Below are positions 32,855 through 40,799 of a DNA stretch of 64,000 nucleotides, piece after piece. A program made the position numbers and the translations under genes. The notes beneath the pieces are model-generated. The model had not been told where the DNA came from. It did not search any database and saw only the letters and a program-made list of their open reading frames with translations. Source of the DNA: Nocardia brasiliensis ATCC 700358 (GTDB taxonomy: Bacteria > Actinomycetota > Actinomycetes > Mycobacteriales > Mycobacteriaceae); assembly GCF_000250675.2 (NCBI RefSeq), contig NC_018681.1, positions 1,240,001 to 1,304,000 of the forward strand, written 5' to 3'. Numbering within the stretch: position 1 is the stretch's first letter; each line of letters begins with the position of its first letter.

Positions 32855-33334
32855 TCAGCCGAAGTTGCCGGGGCCCACGTTGCGGCTGTTCCGGGTCCGC
32901 AGCGAATGCACGTAATCCTCTGGCGCACCGGCTTTTTCGGCCGCGTCGGCGATGACGCCGATGTAGCGCGCGGACGGCAGCCCGCCCTCGTAGGCGTCGA
33001 GCACGTACAGCCAGGCCAGCGTCGGGTCGGCGCCGCTCTCGCTGCGGGTCACGCGCAGCCGGATCTTCTTGTGGATACCGAAGTCCGAGCCCTCCCAGCG
33101 GTCCAGCCGCTGCTCGTCTTCGGGTGACACGTCATAGAGGACGACGAAGACGCGGGAGCCCGGCTCCTCGACCACCGTCGCCAGGGGCCCTTCCCAGCCG
33201 ATGTCGTCACCGGCGAAGGTGAGCCGCCAGCCCTCCAGCCAGCCCGTTCCGGACATTGGCGAGTGCGGGCAGCGCTCGAGCATCTGGGTTGAGTCCATGT
33301 TGGACCCGTAGGCGGCGTAGATCGGCACCAGCAA
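32855..33334 (-). CDS. Gamma-glutamylcyclotransferase-like protein (Rv3304-like)
   Basis: 159 residues of the GGCT/AIG2-like fold. The fold signature YAAYGSNMDSTQMLERCP is present, with GWRLTFAGDDIGWEGPLATV following; the catalytic acidic residue expected in the fold is probably in YDVSPEDEQRLDRWEG. Mammalian and plant relatives cyclise gamma-glutamyl amines to 5-oxoproline; the actinobacterial protein is uncharacterised. By location beside amiA1 and lpdA it corresponds to Rv3304. It is divergent from lpdA with about 200 bases between starts. Confidence 0.85.
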   Translation of the reverse strand: MLVPIYAAYGSNMDSTQMLERCPHSPMSGTGWLEGWRLTFAGDDIGWEGPLATVVEEPGSRVFVVLYDVSPEDEQRLDRWEGSDFGIHKKIRLRVTRSESGADPTLAWLYVLDAYEGGLPSARYIGVIADAAEKAGAPEDYVHSLRTRNSRNVGPGNFG

Positions 33335-33532
33335 AGGGTAGCCAATAAGATCCTGGGATCGACTCTATCCCGGCCAGATGCGGTATTCCTGTGGCGCGCC
33401 CCGGGCGCGGCGACCTGGGGGGCACCGGCTGACGCGGCAGGCCGGGCGGGCAAACATGGTGTGACCTGTCTCGCCCGATAACGTTGACAGGTACCGGAGA
33501 TCCCGGTGCGCAACCCTGAAGCGGAGGTATCC

Positions 33533-34936
33533 ATGACCCGCATAGCGATCATCGGTGGCGGACCGGCCGGCTACGAGGCGGCGCTGGTGGCGGCCCAGCA
33601 CGGTGCGTCGGTGACGCTGATCGATAGCGACGGCATCGGCGGGGCATGTGTGCTCTGGGACTGCGTTCCCTCGAAGACTTTCATCGCGTCCACCGGCGTG
33701 CGCACCGACCTGCGCCGGGCCCGGGATCTCGGCATCACCCTCGACCCGAACCAGGCGACCGTGCAGCTGTCGGAGGTGAACGGCCGCGTGAAGGCGCTCG
33801 CGCTGGCCCAGTCCTCCGATATCCGGTCGAAGTTGCAGACCGTCGGCGTGACGGTGCTCGCCGGTCGCGCCGAACTGGTCGGCCCCGCCACCGGTCTCGC
33901 CGCTCATCAGGTGCTCGCCAAATTGGCGGATGGCACGGAGGCGACCATCGAGGCCGAAGTTGTGTTGATCGCCACTGGCGCGAGCCCGCGCGTGTTGCCC
34001 GGTGCCGAGCCGGACGGCGAACGCATCCTGAACTGGCGCCAGCTCTACGACCTCGAGGAGCTGCCGGAGACGCTGGTGGTGGTCGGCTCGGGTGTCACCG
34101 GCGCCGAATTCGTCTCGGCGTACACCGAAATGGGTGTCCGGGTGCGGCTGGTGTCCAGCCGGGACCGCGTGCTGCCCGGCGAGGACGCCGACGCCGCCCT
34201 GGTGCTCGAGGACGCGCTCGCCGAACGCGGTGTGGAGCTGGTCAAGCACGCCAGGGCCGACGCGGTGGAGCGCACCGCGCAGGGCGTGGTGGTCAAGCTG
34301 TCCGACGGCCGGACGGTGTCCGGATCGCACGCGCTCATGACGGTCGGTTCCACGCCGAACACCGAGGGCCTCGGCCTGGACCGGGTCGGCATCGAACTCG
34401 ACCGCGGCGGCTACCTGCGGGTGGACCGGGTCTCGCGGACCTCGGTGCCGGGCATCTACGCCGCGGGCGACTGCACCGGCCTGCTGCCGCTGGCCTCCGT
34501 GGCCGCGATGCAGGGCCGCATCGCGATGTACCACGCGCTCGGTGAGGGCGTGAGCCCGATTCGGTTGAAGACGGTGGCCTCCGCCGTGTTCACCCGGCCG
34601 GAGATCGCGACCGTCGGCGTGAGCCAGACCGCGATCGACAACGGCGAGACCCCGGCGCGCACGGTGATGCTGCCGCTCAACACCAATCCGCGCGCCAAGA
34701 TGTCGGGCCTGCGCCGCGGCTTCGTGAAGATCTTCTGCCGCCCGGCCACCGGTGTGGTCATCGGCGGCGTCGTGGTGGCGCCGATCGCCTCGGAGCTCAT
34801 CCTGCCGATCGCGCTCGCGGTGCAGAACAATCTGACCGTCAACGACCTGGCGCAGACGTTCTCGGTCTACCCCTCGCTGACCGGGTCGGTCACCGAGGCG
34901 GCCCGCCAGCTGATGCGGCACGACGACCTGGATTGA
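33533..34936 (+). CDS. lpdA: NAD(P)H-quinone dehydrogenase, LpdA type
   Basis: 467 residues of the flavin disulfide reductase family: FAD motif IAIIGGGPAGYEAALVA, NAD motif LVVVGSGVTGAEFVSAY, and FAD ATG-like segment TSVPGIYAAGDCTG. The CxxxxC pair C39/C44 is retained (GGACVLWDCVPSK), but the C-terminal region NDLAQTFSVYPSLTGSVTEA lacks the His-Glu dyad (HPTxSE) that lipoamide dehydrogenases need. That argues against an E3 role and for the quinone/nitro-reductase function described for M. tuberculosis Rv3303c. The start follows a good GGAGG. In M. tuberculosis it neighbours glpD2; here glpD is ~6 kb away. Confidence 0.9.
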   Translation: MTRIAIIGGGPAGYEAALVAAQHGASVTLIDSDGIGGACVLWDCVPSKTFIASTGVRTDLRRARDLGITLDPNQATVQLSEVNGRVKALALAQSSDIRSKLQTVGVTVLAGRAELVGPATGLAAHQVLAKLADGTEATIEAEVVLIATGASPRVLPGAEPDGERILNWRQLYDLEELPETLVVVGSGVTGAEFVSAYTEMGVRVRLVSSRDRVLPGEDADAALVLEDALAERGVELVKHARADAVERTAQGVVVKLSDGRTVSGSHALMTVGSTPNTEGLGLDRVGIELDRGGYLRVDRVSRTSVPGIYAAGDCTGLLPLASVAAMQGRIAMYHALGEGVSPIRLKTVASAVFTRPEIATVGVSQTAIDNGETPARTVMLPLNTNPRAKMSGLRRGFVKIFCRPATGVVIGGVVVAPIASELILPIALAVQNNLTVNDLAQTFSVYPSLTGSVTEAARQLMRHDDLD

Positions 34937-35201
34937 GGACCGGATCGAACCTTGTTCGAATGGGGTTGCGTTCCAGCGCGGTTCGTGCGGACTTTAGGTC
35001 TCCATTCACATTGCTCATCAGGCCTACATATGGTTCACTTCCCGCAGAGATGCGATCGGCGGGCGGTCGCGTGGTTCGGTGTTCGGGGGGATGGATCTTT
35101 TCCCAGTCGAAACGGCGAACGACCATCGCGTCGTTCGGCGACCGGGCGTCTCGACAGAGACAACTGTGTGTGGCCGAACCAGGTCGCACCCGGGAAAGGG
35201 A

Positions 35202-36275
35202 ATGCGAAAAGTGAAACATCGTAAGCCGAGTCGGGCGCAGCGAGCGATGGCTAGCACCTCGTTGCCACTGGCTACCGCGGCTGCCGTGGCCACTCTGTTC
35301 GCGGCGCCGGCGGGGGCAGCTCCAGGGGATCCGACCGTTCCACCCACCACCGCGCCGCCGGCTCCGGCACCGGCGCAGCCGGGGGTCAACGAGGCTCCGC
35401 CGAGCCCCGACACCACCAAGCCGGATCCGAACAAGCCGACGGACCCGAACAAGCCGACCGTGCCGCCGGCGCCGAGTCCGAGCCAGCCGGGCGTCACCAC
35501 CCCGGACCCGAACCAGGTCATGCCGAATCCGCCGAAGGATCCGAAGCTGGCCCAGCCGACGCAGCCGGGTGTCACCACCCCGCGGATCGCGCCGCTGCCG
35601 GTGCCGGGGCAGAAGGACCAGCCCGCGGTCGCGCCGGACGCACCGGCCGGCGAGCAGCAGCCCGGCGAGCAGTCGGGCGAGCCGAAGCAGGCCCAGCCGG
35701 GCACCAACGCGCCGGGCACCCAGGCGCAGCCGGGCACCGGCGAGAACGCGCAGGCCCAGCAGCCCGAGACGCTGGTGCAGCCGCAGCAGCAGCCGCGCTG
35801 GCAGGCGCCGCAGCTGCAGGCCGCGCCGCCCGCGCCGGTGGTCGAGATGACCGGTCCGCACCAGGAGATCGGTGCGAACATCGACGGTGGCACCGTGCTG
35901 CCCGGCTACGTGGCGAACACGCACCACTTCAACAACGAGCACGGCTACGTCGGCACCGTCGGGTACCGCACGCCGACCGGCGCGGGCGAGGCCGGCGTCT
36001 CGGTCGAGTACGTCGACGCCAACACGGTCAAGGTGACCACCTACACCGGTGGCGAGGGCCTGTCCGACAACAAGACCATCTCGGTGTTCGACACCACCCA
36101 GGCCAACCTGGCCAAGGCGGCGGTGGAGAACTGGATCCGGGAGCAGCCGGGCGGCGCCGCCGCACTCGAAGCCGCTGCGCAGGTTAAACTTCCACTCCAG
36201 CCGGGCGATTTGGCACCGCAGACTGTCGATGTGGGTGGTGTCACCACCCAATGGGGTGGTTCACTCCAGTACTGA
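35202..36275 (+). CDS. Secreted Pro-rich envelope protein
   Basis: 357 residues from MRKVKHRKPSRAQRAMASTS (GGGAAAGGGA precedes). A basic N-terminus and hydrophobic stretch to VATLFAAPAGA|AP form a signal peptide. Residues ~38-210 are disordered, Pro/Gln/Gly-rich with short repeats (DPNKPTDPNKPTVPP; QPGVTTPDPN and QPGVTTPRIA). The C-terminal ~140 residues (VVEMTGPHQEIGANIDGGTV, YRTPTGAGEAGVSVEYVDAN) are a compact, beta-rich domain ending GGSLQY. Pro-rich exported proteins with such layout span the mycolata cell wall. No family recognised. It ends at a strong terminator. The 265 bases upstream hold its promoter. Confidence 0.75.
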   Translation: MRKVKHRKPSRAQRAMASTSLPLATAAAVATLFAAPAGAAPGDPTVPPTTAPPAPAPAQPGVNEAPPSPDTTKPDPNKPTDPNKPTVPPAPSPSQPGVTTPDPNQVMPNPPKDPKLAQPTQPGVTTPRIAPLPVPGQKDQPAVAPDAPAGEQQPGEQSGEPKQAQPGTNAPGTQAQPGTGENAQAQQPETLVQPQQQPRWQAPQLQAAPPAPVVEMTGPHQEIGANIDGGTVLPGYVANTHHFNNEHGYVGTVGYRTPTGAGEAGVSVEYVDANTVKVTTYTGGEGLSDNKTISVFDTTQANLAKAAVENWIREQPGGAAALEAAAQVKLPLQPGDLAPQTVDVGGVTTQWGGSLQY

Positions 36276-36297
36276 CACGATCTGATTTTTCGACGGG

Positions 36298-36323
36298 TGG
36301 GGCGGTCGTTCACGACCGCCCCA
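36298..36323 (+). terminator. Hairpin terminator after the Pro-rich protein gene
   Basis: Perfect 11-base arms TGGGGCGGTCG (36298-36308) and CGACCGCCCCA (36313-36323) with a TTCA loop, 22 bases after the stop codon and ~30 bases before the next GTG. Confidence 0.85.
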
Positions 36324-36351
36324 CACGTGTGTCCTGGGGAAAGGATGGGGT

Positions 36352-37371
36352 GTGACCTCCGACGGTGATCCGAGCAAGGCCGAAACCGACGACCGGTCCG
36401 CGTCGGATTTCGGCCCGCCGGTGGGCGAATTCGGCCCGCCTGTTTCGGAATTCGGGCCGCCCGTTGCCGAGTTCGGTCCGCCGATGGGCGATACCGGGCC
36501 GCGGTGGCCGGTGCCGGAGCAGACCGCCGATCATCCCGAATTGGTGTGGCGGCCCGCCGACGAGTGGGAGCCGACGACTCCGCCCGCACCGCAGTATCGC
36601 GCGCCCGATGCCACGACGCCCCCGGCTCCCGGCCCGCGACCGAGCCCGCCCGCGCCGCAGCCGGACCGGGCGCAGGCCGCGAGCCCGGCCGCCGACGCCG
36701 ACAAGGACTCGTGGTGGACCCGCCCCACCGATACCGGCAGCGTGCCGAAGCCGCCGCCGCTGACCTCGCCCGGGCTGTCCTGGGCGGACGATCCGATCGC
36801 GCAGCGGCTGGCGCCGAGCACGCCCGCGGTGGCTCCGCCCCCGCGCAAGACCGGCTCGCACCGGGGCCGCAACGCGCTGGCCGGTCTCTTGGCGGTCGTC
36901 ATCCTGATCGGCCTGACGATCACCGTCATCGTGGTGTCCAGCAACGGCGGCGACGACAGCCCCGTGCCGCCCGGATCGACCACCGCCGCCGGGCTGACCT
37001 GTCCGACCGGCAAGGACGGCAAGGTGACGGTCGGCAACGGCAACGGCGACACCGCGAGCGGGCCCGGTGCGATCCTCGGCTTCCAGTACGCCTTCTACGT
37101 CCAGCGCAGCGGTGCGCAGGCCCGGGCCTTCGTCGCGCCCGACGCGGAGAACGTCTCGTCGGCGGAGATCATCCAGGGCGGCATCAACGCCGAGGTCCCG
37201 GTCGGGACCAAGCACTGCCTGCGGATCACCGAGGTGGCGAGCGACACCTTCGACGTGGACCTGACCCAGCGCAAACCGGACGGCACCGAGACCATCTATC
37301 ACCAGACCATCACCACCGCGGTCCGGGACGGAAAGGTGCTCGTCTACTCGATCAAGCCGCGCGAGGTGTGA
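36352..37371 (+). CDS. Single-pass membrane protein with Pro-rich cytoplasmic arm
   Basis: 339 residues. GTG 36352 follows GGGGAAAGGATGGG. The cytoplasmic arm (~1-180) is Pro-rich and opens with four FGPPVxE-type repeats (FGPPVGE, FGPPVSE, FGPPVAE, FGPPMGD). A transmembrane helix (ALAGLLAVVILIGLTITVIV) precedes an exported domain of ~150 residues with a Cys pair (LTCPTGKDG and TKHCLRITEV) and a sequence (GAILGFQYAFYVQRSGAQAR) that suggests a NTF2-like or lipoprotein-type fold. No function recognised. Its neighbour upstream is also a Pro-rich envelope protein, though a terminator separates them. Confidence 0.75.
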   Translation: MTSDGDPSKAETDDRSASDFGPPVGEFGPPVSEFGPPVAEFGPPMGDTGPRWPVPEQTADHPELVWRPADEWEPTTPPAPQYRAPDATTPPAPGPRPSPPAPQPDRAQAASPAADADKDSWWTRPTDTGSVPKPPPLTSPGLSWADDPIAQRLAPSTPAVAPPPRKTGSHRGRNALAGLLAVVILIGLTITVIVVSSNGGDDSPVPPGSTTAAGLTCPTGKDGKVTVGNGNGDTASGPGAILGFQYAFYVQRSGAQARAFVAPDAENVSSAEIIQGGINAEVPVGTKHCLRITEVASDTFDVDLTQRKPDGTETIYHQTITTAVRDGKVLVYSIKPREV

Positions 37372-37373
37372 AC

Positions 37374-37394
37374 ATTTCTCAGTATATGAGAAAT
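37374..37394. promoter_or_regulatory. 21-base palindrome upstream of the aminotransferase
   Basis: Arms ATTTCTCA and TGAGAAAT around GTATA. AT-rich, directly after the stop of the preceding gene and ~70 bases before the aminotransferase start; probably an operator. Confidence 0.55.
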
Positions 37395-37418
37395 TCGTTT
37401 CATATATTGGTCGGCGCC

Positions 37419-37440
37419 ATGCGAAAGTAGACTTTCGCAT
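37419..37440. promoter_or_regulatory. 22-base perfect palindrome upstream of the aminotransferase
   Basis: Arms ATGCGAAAGT and ACTTTCGCAT with a two-base centre (AG), 26 bases before the ATG. The sequence differs from the palindrome at 37374, so two regulators, or one operator plus an RNA hairpin, may be involved. Confidence 0.6.
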
Positions 37441-37466
37441 ATCTGGCGTTCGTTCGGAGGTTCCTC

Positions 37467-38642
37467 ATGTCGCCGACCCGTCCCGCGCTCGCGGCCAAGC
37501 TCGCAGGACTGCAGAGCTCGGCGATTCGTGACCTGCTCAAGCTCACCGCTCGGGCCGAGATCATCGGGCTCGCCGGCGGCCTGCCCGACGCCGCGCTGAT
37601 GCCGCGCGAGCGGATCGCCGAGGCTGCCGACGCGGCGCTGCGCAAAGCGGCCTGCCTGCAGTACACGGAGTCGCCGGGCTGGGCGCCGCTGCGCGCGGTG
37701 CTCGCGGAACGGGAAACCGCGCGCCTGGGCCGGGTGGTGCCGGTCGACGAGGTGTTCGTGACGCACGGTTCGCAGCAGGCGCTGTCGCTGCTCGCCGAGG
37801 TGCTGCTCGATCCGGGTGCGCTGGTGATCGTCGAGGACCCGGCCTATGTCGGTGCGCTGCAAGTCTTCCGGGCCGCGGGGGCGCGCATCGTCGCCGTGCC
37901 GCTGGACGCCGAGGGAATGCGCACCGACGTGCTCGCCGACCTGCTCGCCCGTGGCGAGCGTCCCGCGGTGGTGCACACGGTGAGCAATTTCCACAACCCG
38001 GGCGGAGTCACGATGAGTCCCGCCCGCCGCGCCGAACTCGCCGAACTTGCTGACGCGCACGGTTTCTGGGTGATCGAGGACGACCCGTACGGCGAGCTGT
38101 GGTTCGACGAGCCCGCACCCGCCCCGGTGGCCACGTACTCCCGCAACGTGATTCGGCTGTCGAGTTCGTCGAAGATCCTCGCGCCGTCGCTGCGGGCCGG
38201 CTGGCTGGTCGCGCCGAACGAGGTGTGCCGCGCGGTGGAGTTGCTGAAACAGGGTGCGGACCTGTGTGGTTCGGCCCTGACCCAGCAGATCGCGGCCGAT
38301 CTGCTCGCCGACCGGGACTGGCTGGCCGCGCATATCGATCACGTGCGGACGGCCTACGGCGAGCGCGCCAAGTCGCTGGTGCACGCGGTGCGCACCCGCT
38401 TCGGCGACCGGGTGCGCTGTACCGACGCGACCGGCGGGATGTTCGTCTGGGCCGATTTCACCGACGGCACCGACACCACAGAGCTGCTGCCGCGCGCGCT
38501 GGACGCGGGTGTCGCCTATGTGCCGGGCGCGGCCTTCGCGGTGGACGGCGGCTACCGGAACTCGATGCGCATGTGCTTCACCACGTCCGACGCGGATACC
38601 CTCGCCGAGGCGGTGCGCCGCCTGGCCAGTGCCGCGGAATAG
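37467..38642 (+). CDS. PLP-dependent aminotransferase (class I/II, 2-aminoadipate/LysN type)
   Basis: 391 residues. Typical fold-type I motifs: IIGLAGGLPDAALMPRE at the N-terminus, YTESPGWAPLRAVLAER, THGSQQALSLLAEVL, SNFHNPGGVTMS, WVIEDDPYGELWF and the PLP lysine in RLSSSSKILAPSLRAGW. The C-terminal domain ends NSMRMCFTTSDADTLAEAVR. This pattern matches the aminotransferase domain of MocR proteins and the stand-alone 2-aminoadipate or aromatic/valine transaminases. The amino acid substrate cannot be fixed. GGAGG precedes the ATG, and two palindromes lie just upstream; no regulator gene is adjacent. Confidence 0.9.
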   Translation: MSPTRPALAAKLAGLQSSAIRDLLKLTARAEIIGLAGGLPDAALMPRERIAEAADAALRKAACLQYTESPGWAPLRAVLAERETARLGRVVPVDEVFVTHGSQQALSLLAEVLLDPGALVIVEDPAYVGALQVFRAAGARIVAVPLDAEGMRTDVLADLLARGERPAVVHTVSNFHNPGGVTMSPARRAELAELADAHGFWVIEDDPYGELWFDEPAPAPVATYSRNVIRLSSSSKILAPSLRAGWLVAPNEVCRAVELLKQGADLCGSALTQQIAADLLADRDWLAAHIDHVRTAYGERAKSLVHAVRTRFGDRVRCTDATGGMFVWADFTDGTDTTELLPRALDAGVAYVPGAAFAVDGGYRNSMRMCFTTSDADTLAEAVRRLASAAE

Positions 38643-38645
38643 CCT

Positions 38646-38672
38646 GCCCGCCTGCAGCTTTCGCCGGCGGGC
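38646..38672. terminator. Weak hairpin between the aminotransferase and a small secreted protein gene
   Basis: Seven-base arms GCCCGCC (38646-38652) and GGCGGGC (38666-38672) with a 13-base loop, just past the aminotransferase stop. Confidence 0.45.
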
Positions 38673-38726
38673 CGCGGCCGTCAGTGCGCGTGAGTCACGC
38701 GGCCCGGCGGCCGCGGGCGAGGCACG

Positions 38727-38939
38727 TCAGCGCTTGTTGATGCCCGGCTGCTTGCCGCCGATGGGCAGCCACACGTTTCCGTTACCGCCCCAGGCGCAGA
38801 CGAGATTCTGATCGCGCAGGGTCTGCCCCGCGATCGGGCAGGGTTCGTAGGCTTGGGCGGCCTGCGCAGACGGTGCGACGAGGGCGACCGCGCCGGCGGT
38901 CAGTGCGCCGATGGCAAGCGCGGATAGGGTGCGGCTCAT
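38727..38939 (-). CDS. Small secreted protein with a Cys pair
   Basis: 70 residues. A signal peptide (MSRTLSALAIGALTAGAVAL) ends at SAQA|AQA, leaving ~42 residues: YEPCPIAGQTLRDQNLVCAW then GGNGNVWLPIGGKQPGINKR. Two cysteines suggest one disulfide. The mature part is rich in Gly and aromatic residues. Similar tiny exported proteins occur widely in Nocardia, without known function. It reads toward the aminotransferase. Confidence 0.7.
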   Translation of the reverse strand: MSRTLSALAIGALTAGAVALVAPSAQAAQAYEPCPIAGQTLRDQNLVCAWGGNGNVWLPIGGKQPGINKR

Positions 38940-39041
38940 GGCTTTTCATGCCTTTCGAGAGAACGATCGGTACGTCGGATTCGACGGCGGCAGCGCGCCG
39001 GCGGTTCCGGCGAGTGACGCAGATCACTGCTCTCCTGCAGC

Positions 39042-40541
39042 TCAGTCGGCCCACCCGTAGGTGCGCTCTACGGCCTTGTTCCAGGCCCGCAGATGCTCGT
39101 CGCGGTCCGCATCGGACATGGTGGGTTCCCAGGTCTTGTCCGCGGACCAGTTCTCTTTGATGTCATCGGTACTCGACCAGAAGTCGACCGCCAGGCCCGC
39201 GGCGTAGGCGGCGCCGAGCGCGGTGGTCTCGTTGACCACCGGGCGCACCACGGGCACGTCGAGGATGTCGGACTGGAACTGCATCAGCAGATCGTTGCCG
39301 ACCATGCCGCCGTCCACCTTCAAGGTGGTGAGTTCCAGGTCGAGGTGCTCGGATTCGGCGTCGGCGCGCATGGCGTCGACCACCTCGCGGGTCTGAAAAG
39401 CGGTGGACTCCAGCACCGCTCGGGCCAGGTGGGCCTTGTTCACGAAGCGGGTCAGCCCGGCGATCACCCCGCGCGCGTCCGGCCGCCAGCGCGGCGCGAA
39501 CAGCCCGGAGAAGGCGGGCACGATGTAGGCGCCGCCGTTGTCCTCGACGCTGCGCGCCAGCGGTTCGATCTCCTCGGCGGACGAGATGATGCCCAGGTTG
39601 TCCCGGAACCACTGCACCAGTGAGCCGGTCACCGCGATCGAGCCTTCCAGCGCGTACACCGCGTCCGCGTCGCCGAGCTGATAGCAGACGGTGGTGAGCA
39701 GGCCGTGCTGGCTCACCACCGGTGTGGTGCCGGTGTTGAGCAGCATGAAATTGCCGGTGCCGTAGGTGTTCTTGGCCTCGCCGGGCGAAAGGCAGGCCTG
39801 GCCGAAGGTGGCGGCCTGCTGGTCGCCGAGGATGCCCGCGACCGGCACCCCTTGCAGCGGGCCGGAATTGATCTCCGCGTACACCTCCGAGGAGCTGCGG
39901 ATCTGCGGCAGCATCGCCTCCGGCACACCGAACTCGGCGCAGATCTGCGAATCCCATTGCCGGGTGCGCAGATCCATCAGCATGGTGCGCGAGGCGTTGG
40001 TCACGTCCGTGATGTGCTCGCCGGTGAGGTTCCACAGCACCCAGCTGTCGATGGTGCCGAAGCAGAGCTCGCCGGCCTCGGCGCGGTCGCGGGCGCCGTC
40101 CACGTGGTCCAGCAGCCAGCGCAGCTTCGGCCCGGCGAAGTAGGTGGACAGCGGCAGCCCGGTGCGTTCCTGGTAGCGGGTCGGCCCGATATCGCCGCCG
40201 AGTTCGGTGGTGAGCCGGTCGGTGCGGGTGTCCTGCCACACGATGGCGTGGTGGATCGGCTTGCCGGTGGCCCGGTCCCACACCACGGTGGTCTCGCGCT
40301 GATTGGTGACCCCGACGGCGGCGATGTCGCCGGCGCTCAGATCGTGCTCGTCGAGCACCTCGCCGAGCACTGTTTCGGTGTTCTGCCAGATGGATTCGGC
40401 GTCGTGCTCGACCCAGCCCCGGCGCGGGAAGATCTGCTCGTGTTCGCGCTGGGCGACGCCGACGACGCGCCCTTGCCGATCGAAGACGATGCACCGACTC
40501 GAGGTCGTGCCCTGGTCGATGGCGGCCACATAGCGACGCAT
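39042..40541 (-). CDS. glpK: Glycerol kinase
   Basis: 499 residues, full length. FGGY carbohydrate kinase features: VAAIDQGTTSSRCIVFDRQG, HEQIFPRRGWVEHD, the glycerol-contacting RETTVVWDRATGKP, the adenosine loop TYGTGNFMLLNTG, and GGMVGNDLLMQFQSDIL. It phosphorylates glycerol to glycerol 3-phosphate, which the divergently encoded GlpD oxidises. The ~258 bases between glpK and glpD must hold both promoters. No GlpF-like facilitator is seen. Confidence 0.96.
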   Translation of the reverse strand: MRRYVAAIDQGTTSSRCIVFDRQGRVVGVAQREHEQIFPRRGWVEHDAESIWQNTETVLGEVLDEHDLSAGDIAAVGVTNQRETTVVWDRATGKPIHHAIVWQDTRTDRLTTELGGDIGPTRYQERTGLPLSTYFAGPKLRWLLDHVDGARDRAEAGELCFGTIDSWVLWNLTGEHITDVTNASRTMLMDLRTRQWDSQICAEFGVPEAMLPQIRSSSEVYAEINSGPLQGVPVAGILGDQQAATFGQACLSPGEAKNTYGTGNFMLLNTGTTPVVSQHGLLTTVCYQLGDADAVYALEGSIAVTGSLVQWFRDNLGIISSAEEIEPLARSVEDNGGAYIVPAFSGLFAPRWRPDARGVIAGLTRFVNKAHLARAVLESTAFQTREVVDAMRADAESEHLDLELTTLKVDGGMVGNDLLMQFQSDILDVPVVRPVVNETTALGAAYAAGLAVDFWSSTDDIKENWSADKTWEPTMSDADRDEHLRAWNKAVERTYGWAD

Positions 40542-40799
40542 TCGTGCAGGTTACTAAACGCACAACGTGCTGTGGCCGATTGTCGCGCGCGCGGGTTGCC
40601 GCCGGTTTCACATCGCCGCGGGCGCGCGCCTCGAGTAGGTTGGTAGTGGTTACCGCCGGGTAGCGTTCGACGACACGGGCGGACGTCGCGGTCGACGAGA
40701 TCGCGGGCCGTTCGCCTAGCCTGTTAGCAGAGCAGCTCGAGCTATGCCCGAAGAAGACCACAACGTCGTCGGCAACCGGCGCGGCTGGAGGAGTCGAGC

